Below, in pieces: positions 25,258-33,947 of a DNA stretch of 64,000 nt. Every line of letters starts with the position of its first letter. Position 1 is the stretch's first letter. The stretch is taken from positions 1 to 64,000 of the forward strand of contig NZ_SSBC01000021.1 in the NCBI RefSeq assembly GCF_006475605.1, written 5' to 3'. A program made the position numbers and the translations under genes. Under the pieces are notes generated by a model. The model saw only the letters and a list, made by a program, of their open reading frames with translations, did not search any database and had not been told where the DNA came from. The stretch comes from Asticcacaulis tiandongensis (lineage in GTDB: Bacteria; Pseudomonadota; Alphaproteobacteria; Caulobacterales; Caulobacteraceae).

Positions 25258-26475
25258 TTAAGCCCCCGCTACACTGCCTATATCGGTGAGTGCGGTGAGG
25301 ACGCCCCCCATGAGCGCGGCAATCATCAGACCAAGGCCTAAGATCAGAACCGGCCCCAGAACCTTCGACAGTCTGGCAATCCGTTGCAAGGCTTGCGCTT
25401 CCGCATGTTCTCCTGCGCGTGACAGCATGGGACCAAGCTGTCCGGACGCCTCACCTACTTCCGTCAGTTTGAGTACCGCTGTCGGAAACCCCTTCACGCT
25501 CCTCAGGGCTTCGGACAGATGCTGTCCCTGACGCACCGCGGTCAGCACCAGGTCCAGTCTTTCCCGTGCAGGCGCAAGGCCCACCGTCTTGTGGCTCAAC
25601 CTCAGGGCTTCAGTCATACCCGCCCCGCCCGCCAGACTTTCGCCCAGAGCTCTGGCATAGCCTCCATAGACAAGGTTACGGGATATGGCCGACAGCGGAC
25701 CATCAAGCCACCATCGCTCCAGTACCGGCCGCACACTGCCGTATCGCCAGCCGAGGATCAGAAGGACAGTGGTTATGGCTAAGCCTGTCAGCAGGTAGAC
25801 CCAGCCCGCCTGCAAGGCCTCACTTAAGGCAATCACCAGCTGGAAATAAACCGGTACAGACTGGCCGCTTTCTGACAGCAGAGGCGCAATGGCCGGTACC
25901 ACGACCAGCAGAATGACCGCCATGGCGACAATGGCCGTGACAAATACAAAGGCCGGATAGCTCAGAGCCTCCAGAAGCTGCTGGCGGATCAGCCGCCGTG
26001 AGGTCAGCACCTGCGCGGCCGCCTCAAGACCGGCAGGCAGGTCACCGCGTGCCTCCCCGGCCCCGATCAGCGCACCCAGATGCCTGAGATGTGCCGGAAA
26101 AACCGGCGTCAGGGCCGCCTCTACACCCGCCCCGCCGAGAATACGTCCCGAGACCGCCTTCAGCCCGCCCCCGCCATCATCCAGCACCTGAAGGGCGGTG
26201 CGGATATCTGCGCCCGAACGCAACAGGACTGAGAGATTAAGGAGAAAGGTTTCCAGACCGGCGGCAGAGACACCTGCGCGTCCTCCGGTCAGGCGAAAGC
26301 GCTCTGACAATGAGGCTGATGCTCCGGTTTGTTTCTGCGCCTTCAGCGAGACCGGTGACAGTCTCTGCCCGCGCAGTCGGGCAAAGGCGTCGGCCTCGTC
26401 ACGGGCATGAAGCACACCCCGTTTGGTGCGACCTGCCTCATCCACGGCCTTGTAGGTGTAAGCTGTCTCAGCCAT
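25258..26475 (-). CDS. gspF: Type II secretion inner-membrane platform protein GspF
   Basis: A 405-residue polytopic protein with two GspF domains: the first about 60-185 (FLLNLSVLLRSGADIRTAL), then two hydrophobic helices (AFVFVTAIVAMAVILLVVV and VYLLTGLAITTVLLILGW), the second domain (LAGGAGMTEALRLSH) and a last helix near the C-terminus. It is the platform against which the GspE ATPase works. I chose ATG 26475 (MAETAYTYKAVDEAGR, the family's usual start); it overlaps gspE by 8 bases. It is the last gene of the first gsp block; a 137-base gap follows before the adhesin-like gene. Confidence 0.93.
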   Translation of the reverse strand: MAETAYTYKAVDEAGRTKRGVLHARDEADAFARLRGQRLSPVSLKAQKQTGASASLSERFRLTGGRAGVSAAGLETFLLNLSVLLRSGADIRTALQVLDDGGGGLKAVSGRILGGAGVEAALTPVFPAHLRHLGALIGAGEARGDLPAGLEAAAQVLTSRRLIRQQLLEALSYPAFVFVTAIVAMAVILLVVVPAIAPLLSESGQSVPVYFQLVIALSEALQAGWVYLLTGLAITTVLLILGWRYGSVRPVLERWWLDGPLSAISRNLVYGGYARALGESLAGGAGMTEALRLSHKTVGLAPARERLDLVLTAVRQGQHLSEALRSVKGFPTAVLKLTEVGEASGQLGPMLSRAGEHAEAQALQRIARLSKVLGPVLILGLGLMIAALMGGVLTALTDIGSVAGA

Positions 26476-28162
26476 CGGTCGCCGCCAGCACATCCTCAAG
26501 CGTGGACTGTCCGTTCAATATCTGCGCATAGCCCTCATGCGCCATGGTCCGATGACCGGCATTTCGCCCATAGGCATTAAGCGCTTCCAGTGTGGCGCCT
26601 TCACTGATCATCTCAAGGAAAGGCCCATCAGCCCACAGGCCTTCGGCCAGAACAATCCGGCCGGAATATCCGGCCCCGCGACATTTCGGGCAACCGACAG
26701 GGGTATAAACCTTCTCTGGCAGAGTTTCCCCCAACTGCCGACCGAAGGCCAGTAATGCCTCCGAGGGTTCTGCCTCGGCCTTGCAAGCCGGGCACAACCG
26801 CCTGACCAGCCTCTGGGCCATGACGCCCTTGATGGAGGCCGCCAGCTGATAGGGTTCCACGCCCATATCCTTGAGACGCGGCGCGACCGCCAGAGCCGTA
26901 TTGGCATGGACGGAGGCCAGCACCAGATGGCCGGTCATGGCCGCCTGAACGGCAATGGCGGCGGTTTCGGCATCGCGGATTTCCCCGACGAGGATCACAT
27001 CGGGATCCTGTCGCAGGAAGGACCGCAAACAATGGGCAAAGGTCAGGCCGATCTGCGGCTGAACCTGTGTCTGGGACACATGCTCAAAATGCCGTTCCAC
27101 CGGGTCTTCGACACTGAGTATTTTCCGCCCCTGCCCTTTGAAGGCCGCCAGCAGGGCATAGAGGGTGGTCGTCTTGCCGGAACCGGTCGGACCCGTGACC
27201 AGAAACAGACCATGCGGGGTTCTGACTGCCCGTTCAAGCAGATCGGTCACCGATGCCGGAAGCTTCAGGGAGGCTATGTCCTGAGGGGCCTGTGTACGAT
27301 CCAGAAGCCGCAGCACGGCTCCTTCACCGAAGACGGTCGGTGAAGTGGCGACACGCACATCAATGGCACGTCCGGCATTGACAAACGAGGCGCGCCCGTC
27401 CTGAGGCAGGCGGCGTTCGCCGACATTGAGACTGGACAACACCTTGATGCGCGAGACGACCGGACCGGCGACATCAACGCTGGCGGTCATAAGGTCCAGC
27501 AAACGGCCATCGACCCGCAAACGGATCAGCAGATCATGGCGTCGGGGCTCAAAGTGAATATCCGAGGCGCCGCGATCCACGGCCGCGGCAAAGGCCATAT
27601 TGACCAGTTCCACGGCCTGCCCCTCGACGGAACTGTCCTCGACCAATGCCAGATCACGCTCGATGCGCTGTTCATCTGAAACACCGGAGGTCTCGCTGCG
27701 TCCCTCAACTGTGGCACGCCAGTCCATAACACGGGCAATAGAGAACCTGAGCGGTAAGCCTACCGCGAAGCCCAACCCTTCACGCATCTCGAGGTCAAAC
27801 GGGTCACAGGCGGCACAGACAAGGGCGTCGGCCTCCAGACGAATGGGGACGACCCTTACCTTGCGCAGGAACTCAGGGCCAATACCCAGTATCTCCGGGT
27901 CGACCTCAGCCGGTTCTGTCTGCGGGTCCCATAAGGGCAGGCCAGTTACACGCGAATAGGCCTGTGCCAGATCTTCGTCCGATAACTGACCCAACTGGTT
28001 GAGGACGGTTTCCACACTCTGCCCTGAGCGACGGGCGACGACCTCAGCGCGGGCCAGCGCTTCGGACAGGAGCGCGCCACTATCGATCAGGTAGTCGAGG
28101 ACATCCGCGCGTACCGGTTCGGTTGTCAGGTTCAGATCCACCACGCCATCCCCTCTGCCCAC
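26468..28162 (-). CDS. gspE: Type II secretion ATPase GspE
   Basis: A 564-residue hexameric traffic ATPase. It has an N1E/N2 domain (about 15-150), then the RecA-like core: ASDIHFEPRRHDLLIRLRVDG, Walker A GPTGSGKTTTLYALL (about 325), Asp box ILSVEDPVE, Walker B VILVGEIRDAETA, His box LVLASVHANTA. Two CxxC pairs (CPACKAE and CPKCRGAGYSGR) form the zinc-binding C-domain. ATG 28162 overlaps the prepilin peptidase gene by 31 bases; a GTG at 28144 would reduce this. It powers pseudopilus assembly. Confidence 0.95.
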   Translation of the reverse strand: MGRGDGVVDLNLTTEPVRADVLDYLIDSGALLSEALARAEVVARRSGQSVETVLNQLGQLSDEDLAQAYSRVTGLPLWDPQTEPAEVDPEILGIGPEFLRKVRVVPIRLEADALVCAACDPFDLEMREGLGFAVGLPLRFSIARVMDWRATVEGRSETSGVSDEQRIERDLALVEDSSVEGQAVELVNMAFAAAVDRGASDIHFEPRRHDLLIRLRVDGRLLDLMTASVDVAGPVVSRIKVLSSLNVGERRLPQDGRASFVNAGRAIDVRVATSPTVFGEGAVLRLLDRTQAPQDIASLKLPASVTDLLERAVRTPHGLFLVTGPTGSGKTTTLYALLAAFKGQGRKILSVEDPVERHFEHVSQTQVQPQIGLTFAHCLRSFLRQDPDVILVGEIRDAETAAIAVQAAMTGHLVLASVHANTALAVAPRLKDMGVEPYQLAASIKGVMAQRLVRRLCPACKAEAEPSEALLAFGRQLGETLPEKVYTPVGCPKCRGAGYSGRIVLAEGLWADGPFLEMISEGATLEALNAYGRNAGHRTMAHEGYAQILNGQSTLEDVLAATDG

Positions 28163-28872
28163 GGGCTATAAGGCACCAGTCCAATACACAGGGCGGCGCC
28201 TGCAAGGAAAGGCCCGAAAGCCATGCGCCCGGTTTGTCTGGTGACCAGAGCATAGACCAGACCCGAAACTGACGCCAGAAGCAAGACATGCACGACGGAA
28301 GGCCCAAGCCAGAGGCCCAAAGCCGCACAGAGCTTAATATCCCCAAGGCCAAGCGCGGCCTGACCACTGCGCTTTTCCAGCACAAAACGGATCAACCACA
28401 GCCCGATTCCGACAGAAACGGCGACCAGCAGATTAAAAACACCCACGCCGTCCATAAGGGCTATCCCCCCACTTAAGGCAGCCACCGCAAGTACCAACGG
28501 ATCAGGCAGGCGCTGGATACGGCTATCGATCAGGGCAAGGGTCAGGAGACACAGACTGAGTAAGGCAAAGGGTACAAGCTGTGGCAACGGTACCCACAGG
28601 CACACGAGACCTAAAATAATAGCCCCCGCAAGTTCTCCGACCATATGCAAGGGATCAATGGGCCCCTTGCAGGCATGACAATTCCCGCCACTTAACAAAC
28701 CGGAAACGACGGGTATGGTCCTGACAAACCTTAACGACACCCCACAGTGGTCACAGGCGGAACGCCCTGACAGAGCGCCCTGCCCCTTGCCCGCTCGCAC
28801 CGCAACGGTGGCAGCAAAGGACCCGACAACGACGCCGATAATTACCCCCAGCCCACCGAGCCACAGGGACAC
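28132..28872 (-). CDS. gspO: Prepilin peptidase GspO/PilD
   Basis: A 246-residue membrane aspartyl protease that cleaves and N-methylates prepilins. It has a cytoplasmic zinc loop with two CxxC pairs (CDHCGVS and CHACKGP), several membrane helices, and the two catalytic aspartates in ALIDSRIQRLPD and LGLGDIKL. The start codon is GTG 28872, whose G is the last base of the gspG stop (TAGTG), so the two are tightly coupled. The presence of a peptidase within the cluster means the system can mature its own pseudopilins. Confidence 0.93.
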   Translation of the reverse strand: MSLWLGGLGVIIGVVVGSFAATVAVRAGKGQGALSGRSACDHCGVSLRFVRTIPVVSGLLSGGNCHACKGPIDPLHMVGELAGAIILGLVCLWVPLPQLVPFALLSLCLLTLALIDSRIQRLPDPLVLAVAALSGGIALMDGVGVFNLLVAVSVGIGLWLIRFVLEKRSGQAALGLGDIKLCAALGLWLGPSVVHVLLLASVSGLVYALVTRQTGRMAFGPFLAGAALCIGLVPYSPWAEGMAWWI

Positions 28873-29297
28873 TACTGCACGCGCCCGACAATATCCTGAT
28901 CGACGCTCTTGCCACCCGGCTTGCCATCCGCACCGAGAGAGGTGACCGTGACCCCACCCTCAGGTGATGTGGCATAGACCAGAGGCCGCCCCCAGGGATC
29001 ATTAAGCGCCTTTTCGGACTTGAGGTACGGCCCCAACCATCCGGCATCGTCCGGTGCCTGTACCAGAACGCCTAGCCCTTCAGTCTCAGTCGGATAGCGT
29101 CCGGTATCATCCCGGAACATCTCGATAGCCGCGGTTGTGGTATCAATCTGCAATTCAGCCGTCTTGGCACGCGACCGGCTCAGCTGACCCAGCAGGGACG
29201 GTGTCAGTACAGCCGCAATCAATGAGATGATCAGGATAACCACCAGCATCTCGGTCAGCGTATAACCACCCTCACGGTCTTCAGTATCCGGTTTCAT
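28872..29297 (-). CDS. gspG: Type II secretion major pseudopilin GspG
   Basis: A 141-residue protein with leader MKPDTEDREGG, cleavage before YTLTEMLVVILIISLIAAVL (E at +5), and the GspG C-terminal fold: RDDTGRYPTETEGLGVLV, GWLGPYLKSEKALNDPWGRPL and a calcium-site-like loop SLGADGKPGG. I chose ATG 29297 rather than 29321 for a normal leader length. It heads the first gsp block (G-O-E-F) with overlapping gene ends. Confidence 0.95.
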   Translation of the reverse strand: MKPDTEDREGGYTLTEMLVVILIISLIAAVLTPSLLGQLSRSRAKTAELQIDTTTAAIEMFRDDTGRYPTETEGLGVLVQAPDDAGWLGPYLKSEKALNDPWGRPLVYATSPEGGVTVTSLGADGKPGGKSVDQDIVGRVQ

Positions 29298-29343
29298 AAA
29301 CGGCCCTTCAGCTTCGCGCACCTTTAATATCGGACAGGTCAGG

Positions 29344-29745
29344 TTAGTTAATCTGCATTACCGTGACCGTACAGTCTGTGTCCTGCACGACAAGGTTAAT
29401 CGTTCTGTTCCCGGCCAAGGCCGTTAGAAGTGACGCATATACGGCCTGAGCGTTTTCGCGTCTATCCGCAGCCTCCAAACCAACCCCGTACCATTTCAGA
29501 AAACTGCCAGCAGCACAGCTTCCTGCAGCCTGATCAATCATAAAAGCCACGAGAGAGGGCATATAACTGGATTCAATCACGGTGACATGCGCTTGCTGTA
29601 CGACTTGAGCAGACGCGGACGACAGGGGTTGTCCGGCTGTGTTCAATGGCACTGCTCCGGACGAATTCGCGGCGTGACTTGCGGAACCTAGTGCGCCAAG
29701 ACCAACAACCAAACCGAATGTAACGGATTTGATAATTTTATTCAT
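29344..29745 (-). CDS. Small secreted protein of unknown function beside gspG
   Basis: A 133-residue protein with a signal peptide (IIKSVTFGLVVGLGALGSAS, cleavage near SHAA). The mature part is low-complexity at first, then helical (SYMPSLVAFMIDQAAGSC, GLEAADRRENAQAVYASLL) with three cysteines. No family was recognised. It lies between a mini-YD gene and gspG, in the same direction and 46 bases before gspG, so it is probably part of the operon and a substrate or accessory of the secretion system. Confidence 0.7.
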   Translation of the reverse strand: MNKIIKSVTFGLVVGLGALGSASHAANSSGAVPLNTAGQPLSSASAQVVQQAHVTVIESSYMPSLVAFMIDQAAGSCAAGSFLKWYGVGLEAADRRENAQAVYASLLTALAGNRTINLVVQDTDCTVTVMQIN

Positions 29746-29817
29746 AAAGGCCCCACAATATCGACTTACATGCAAAATATGCTGATTAATTAGTGTGTGA
29801 AAGAATCCTGACCAGGC

Positions 29818-30063
29818 TCACGGGACGGGAATGACAACATATCCGCTCAGGGGCAAGACCATAAATTTTCCGGTTGTTACGGGGGATGCGGTGACAACCT
29901 TTTGAATGCGATTGCCCGCCGCATCATACTGGTATTCCACATGCGTTCCATTGGTCGATGAAACCGTAATGACACGTCCTAAGGTATCGTGACTATAAAT
30001 CGTTTCACTAGCCATGCTGATTGTCGATAATGCAGCGGATATAACTAATGCTTCCAAGACCAT
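29818..30063 (-). CDS. Minimal mini-YD protein
   Basis: An 81-residue protein made of a signal peptide (MVLEALVISAALSTISMAS), two YD repeats (YSHDTLGRVITV and YQYDAAGNRIQKVV) and a hydrophobic tail (GKFMVLPLSGYVVIPVP). It matches the N-terminal 65 residues of the proteins at 8253-8792 and 22658-25120 but has almost no C-terminal domain. ATG 30063 is preceded by TTAGGGGGC; the frame opens further upstream at 30132, but that has no ribosome site. It is the most upstream gene of the island, so the promoter for the first block probably lies at 30064-30200. Confidence 0.75.
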   Translation of the reverse strand: MVLEALVISAALSTISMASETIYSHDTLGRVITVSSTNGTHVEYQYDAAGNRIQKVVTASPVTTGKFMVLPLSGYVVIPVP

Positions 30064-30203
30064 GATGCCCCCTAACTTTCCTAGACCAGCTGACTGTTTC
30101 GGCACCGCCACGCCCATCTTTACCGAAAGCACCCTTCGATAGTGCGGATCATCTTGTCAAGAGTCTCGCCCTAGTAGCAATGTCATTTCCGCACACCAAA
30201 GAG

Positions 30204-30407
30204 TTAATCCACCAGTTCTCCGGCCTTAACCTCGAGCGTGTTCGCCAGCTTCTCTATGATGGTGAGGCTTGGGTTGCGTGCCCCGCGTTCCAGATCGCTG
30301 ATATAGGTGCGGTGAATGTCTGCATGGAAGGCAAACGCCTCCTGAGACCAACCTTTTTGCTGGCGTAGGCGGCGAAGATTCAGGGCAAGGCGTTGTTTGA
30401 TATCCAC
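30204..30407 (-). CDS. XRE-family transcriptional regulator
   Basis: A 67-residue single-domain helix-turn-helix protein of the Cro/CI type: NLRRLRQQKGWSQEAFAFHA, then the recognition helix HRTYISDLERGARNPSL. It diverges from a two-gene unit with a nuclease (30528-32511), and the region between them holds direct and inverted repeats suited to an operator. It could also govern the mini-YD gene 140 bases away on the same strand. Confidence 0.9.
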   Translation of the reverse strand: MDIKQRLALNLRRLRQQKGWSQEAFAFHADIHRTYISDLERGARNPSLTIIEKLANTLEVKAGELVD

Positions 30408-30428
30408 ACAGGGATCGTGCCAACCTTG

Positions 30429-30508
30429 CAGACGATCAATCTACAGACGATCAGTGACAATCGTGGTTGACTTCTCTCGCGTAGCAAGCGTGACTGCGTG
30501 TCACTGAT
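30429..30508. promoter_or_regulatory. Candidate operator region between the XRE gene and the nuclease unit
   Basis: Within the 120-base divergent gap, cagacgatca occurs twice (30429-30438 and 30444-30453), and atcagtgaca (30450-30459) is exactly inverted as tgtcactgat at 30499-30508. Such repeats are typical binding sites for small XRE repressors. No promoter boxes can be fixed by eye. Confidence 0.5.
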
Positions 30509-30527
30509 TGACTACAAGGAAGTGCCA

Positions 30528-31385
30528 ATGTCGGAAACAGACATCATCAAACCGGTTATCGGACCCGGAATAAAATTAAAGACCATACGTAATGAGGCCA
30601 TAGGTCAGGTGACATTACGGCTGGTACATACCGGCGATTATTATGTCGGCTTACTGATAGCGGGCGGCAGTGAGAAAGCCAGAGTCACAGGTCATGATCC
30701 TGACGACGTATGGAAAGAGCTGCGCAGTCGTATAGGCCAGGCCAGTGAGGCTTATTTTGGCTTTGAAGGGGCCATAAAGCGATTTCGCAGTTTATTTCCA
30801 GATGGGTTTAGCTCCACGGCCTTTGGCGAGACGGAACGCAACTACAAGCTTTCCGCTAAGGCAAAACTGGATGAGACGGCGCCGCTCGAACAGGCCTTGA
30901 CCGAGACAGGGCTCGGAGAAGCCGTGCTGTCGGTGTTTCGCGCCACTAATCTCTTGTCACCTTTTGAGAAAGCCCGTCTCCAGCCCCTACTCCGTGGTCC
31001 AGATGCGGATAACTTCATTCAGGCGTCAGCCCCGTTTGCTATAGGTGACATCGATTCTGCTTTAAGGATCATGGAACGCTTGCTGAGCGTTGAGGACAAT
31101 GCCAAATGGACCGTCGTGACCTATTTGCCCTTTTTGTGGCGGCCTGACGCCCATATGTTCCTCAAGCCGCTGGTCACATGCGACTTTGCCGTCCGTGTAG
31201 GGCATGGCTTTGCTCAGGACTACAGCCCGAAATTAAGGCCTGAAGTCTATGCCAGTCTCTTAGATATGATGGCCATGACCCAAAGAGAAATCAGTGAACT
31301 AAGCCCACGCGACCATATCGACTTACAAAGCTTTGTCTGGGTAGTGGGCGAATATAGTGACCCGGCCTCATCAGTAGGGCTTTAA
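30528..31385 (+). CDS. Protein of unknown function in a nuclease-linked two-gene unit
   Basis: A 285-residue protein, mixed alpha/beta, with no signal peptide, membrane helix or recognised motif. The opening part (VIGPGIKLKTIRNEAIGQVT) is strand-rich; the C-terminal half is helical (ALRIMERLLSVEDNAKWTVV). ATG 30528 has AGGA 7 bases upstream; an earlier frame start at 30498 falls in the operator repeat. It is followed after 4 bases by the PD-(D/E)XK nuclease gene, so the products probably work together. Confidence 0.75.
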   Translation: MSETDIIKPVIGPGIKLKTIRNEAIGQVTLRLVHTGDYYVGLLIAGGSEKARVTGHDPDDVWKELRSRIGQASEAYFGFEGAIKRFRSLFPDGFSSTAFGETERNYKLSAKAKLDETAPLEQALTETGLGEAVLSVFRATNLLSPFEKARLQPLLRGPDADNFIQASAPFAIGDIDSALRIMERLLSVEDNAKWTVVTYLPFLWRPDAHMFLKPLVTCDFAVRVGHGFAQDYSPKLRPEVYASLLDMMAMTQREISELSPRDHIDLQSFVWVVGEYSDPASSVGL

Positions 31386-31389
31386 AGCT

Positions 31390-32511
31390 ATGGCACAGGG
31401 GTTCATCTATATGGTCGATGCCAAAGGCGGCCTTAAACGCATGATGCCGTCCGCACCTGAGACGGAGGACCACATGCAAGCACTCATTGCTCGATATCCG
31501 GAGTTAATCACCGATGGTGATGGAGATCTGCTTCTCATCCGCCGGGAACAGTGTATTTCCGACAGAGATAATAGATCCGGACGCTGGTCAGTCGACCATC
31601 TGTTCGTTACCCGCGACGCCGTCCCCGTGCTGGTCGAACTGAAGCGAGCCGTGGACACGCGCCTACGCCGTGAAGTGGTCGGTCAAATGCTCGATTATGC
31701 GGCCAATGCCACCGCCTACTGGCAGGCCGGGCAGATTGCCGATAGCTTCGCCCGCACAACATTGGCCACTGGAAAAGACCCGGGCGAGTCATTGCAGGCC
31801 TTTATAGGCGAACAGGCGCCGGAGATATTCTGGCAGCAGGTCGATGCAAACTTTTCGGCTGGACGAATTAAGCTTGTATTCGTTGCCGATGAAATACCCC
31901 GTGAACTGGCACGGATCGTTGAGTTTCTTAACGAACAGATGCGGGCAGAGGTGCGTGCGGTCGAACTACGCTGGTATACGGGTGAGGATGGGACCATAAC
32001 TCTAAGCCCGCGGCTGATTGGCGAAACTGAACGTGCCGCTGCCACCAAGCGTACGCAAACCCACCTTGAACCGATAACCCGCGACCAATGGCTTCAAACC
32101 CATATTGCCCCTTTTGGCGCTCAGACACTTGACGGGGCTCTTGCCTTTATCAGCCTAGTTGAACAACTGGGCGGTGATGTGGGCATATCAAGCCGTCAAG
32201 GTTCGCTATATGCCAGCCTATCCGATGAAAGCGGCACGACTTTTTCGCCCGTTCACCTCTGGGCCTCAGGTGCACAGGTATCATTTAGCTTACGTAACCT
32301 CCACCAGCTTGCGGCTTTTACAGATGAAGCCACCCGACGTCGCCTGTATGATGACCTAACCGCAATCGTCGGCCAACTCTCATCAACCAACCTTCAAGGT
32401 TACCCAGCCTTCCCAGTTAGCCAACTCGCTAACGACGAGGTTGCTGGGATGTTCAAACAGTGGCTAGCACAGCTGGCCGTCACCGGAATGACATTTTCTG
32501 TCCTTTCATAA
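31390..32511 (+). CDS. PD-(D/E)XK-type nuclease-like protein (DUF91/NucS-like region)
   Basis: A 373-residue protein. Residues about 65-105 hold a nuclease-like core: WSVDHLFVT (D), VPVLVELKRAVD (E-x-K) and LRREVVGQMLDYAANA, the arrangement of NucS/DUF91-type restriction-like endonucleases. The C-terminal 150 residues are of unknown function. It is the second gene after 30528-31385 and probably shares a promoter regulated by the XRE protein. A role in defence against foreign DNA is inferred from the nuclease motif, the regulator and the phage-like surroundings. Confidence 0.7.
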   Translation: MAQGFIYMVDAKGGLKRMMPSAPETEDHMQALIARYPELITDGDGDLLLIRREQCISDRDNRSGRWSVDHLFVTRDAVPVLVELKRAVDTRLRREVVGQMLDYAANATAYWQAGQIADSFARTTLATGKDPGESLQAFIGEQAPEIFWQQVDANFSAGRIKLVFVADEIPRELARIVEFLNEQMRAEVRAVELRWYTGEDGTITLSPRLIGETERAAATKRTQTHLEPITRDQWLQTHIAPFGAQTLDGALAFISLVEQLGGDVGISSRQGSLYASLSDESGTTFSPVHLWASGAQVSFSLRNLHQLAAFTDEATRRRLYDDLTAIVGQLSSTNLQGYPAFPVSQLANDEVAGMFKQWLAQLAVTGMTFSVLS

Positions 32512-32514
32512 TGA

Positions 32515-33946
32515 TCAATATCGACGCGCCAAATTAATCCGCCAAAGCAAATTGCCCGTATCCACTGAAGCCAGAAACTGAACAACACTATCTACCTGAT
32601 CATCGTGTTTGCCGTGCGGAAAGCTGGCGAGCTCATCTTCAAAGGCCTTTAACCACGGGGCGTCTTCCGGCAGCCAGATTTCGCCTCGCTCAAACTTCGG
32701 TGTCTGCTGTGAAGCCCGGTCCTGCTTGGAGCCCGCTGGGCGTTTTTCATCCAACCACTTCTGACCCGCGACCCTGTTGATATTCTGGTACAGGCTGATG
32801 CCTGAACCGGTTTTTTCAACAATAACCAGATCCGCCTTCCATTTTGCTCTCTGCGCATAGACGGCTTTTTCCAGTTCATGGAACGGCAAGTGCGCCCGAT
32901 ATACGTCAAGTAGATAATAGTTTACCCCCGACACCGCCCAGGTCGACGCTATAATCGTTGTGATCCTCGATTTCATAGGCGGTATCCCAGCTCTGTACGA
33001 CACCCTGAACCTTGCTCGGCTTCGGACGGGCCTCATAACGCTTCAACCAACTCAGTTTGAACAAGGCACCACCAGGAGGTAGCGGTCTTTGATTGTACTG
33101 CGCTTCAAACTGCTGCTCCCCCAATTCCTTACGTAAACTGGTGATGACAGCGTCATCAAATCGTGCTTCGTGTAAAATATTACCAGCAGGACGCTCAGCT
33201 TCCACATCCGCAGTCAAGAAAATAACCTGATCACGATCATTCACCAACGGCAGGCACAGTTCCGTCCATCCCCCCTGGCCGATCAAATAACCGGGCAAGT
33301 CCTCCATATGAAGTCGCTGGGCGACGACAATAATGCGGCCGGTTTTAGGGTTGTTAAGTCGGCTCTGAACCGTGCCCTTAAACCAGTCGATTGCCCCTTC
33401 ACGTACAGTCTCCGAGTAAGCATCCTTGGCTTTGATGGGGTCGTCGATAATAATGTAGTTCCCACCGCGTCCTGTGAGGGTGCCCCCTACAGAGGTAGAG
33501 AGGCGTGAGCCGCCTTTGGTTGTACCCAGTTCGTCAGTGCTGTTCTTTTTAGGATCTAGGCGCGTGTCAGGGAAGAGTTTACGATACCACTCCGACTGCA
33601 TCAGCTTACGCGTTTGATAGCTAAACTCTTTTGATAGATCATGGGCATAAGAAGCGCAGATAATCTTCTCTGCCGGATTACGACCCAAGAGCCATGCCGG
33701 CAAGCAGACACTGGCGATGAAACTCTTCATCGTGCGAGGCGGCATAGTAATGAGCAGACGTTTAACGTCTCCGCGTTCCACACATGACAGTTGGTGCGCA
33801 ATGGCGTCAATATGCCAGGTGCGCAGGAAGGGTTCGTCATGCAGAATCCTGAAAGCCCCCTCAATAAAGATACTAAACTCTTCACGGGCCAGTTGCCTCA
33901 TGGTCGCGGCAAGACGTTTAGGATCCAGGTCAAGCATATCGGCCAT
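32515..33946 (-). pseudogene. Phage terminase large subunit, frameshifted
   Basis: The ATPase half reads 33946-32944: Walker A-like MPPRTMKSF, Walker B-like YIIIDDPI, and VVAQRLHMEDLPGYLI. The frame then breaks near 32942-32945, directly after WDTAYEIEDHNDYSV, the first acidic motif of the nuclease domain. The rest continues in another frame as TWAVSGVNYYLLDVYRAHLP and ends with HDDQVDSVVQFLA, the last nuclease motif. A loss of 2 bases or gain of 1 explains it. Without repair the packaging enzyme lacks its nuclease. ATG 33946 follows the upstream stop by 1 base. Confidence 0.85.
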
Positions 33947-33947
33947 A

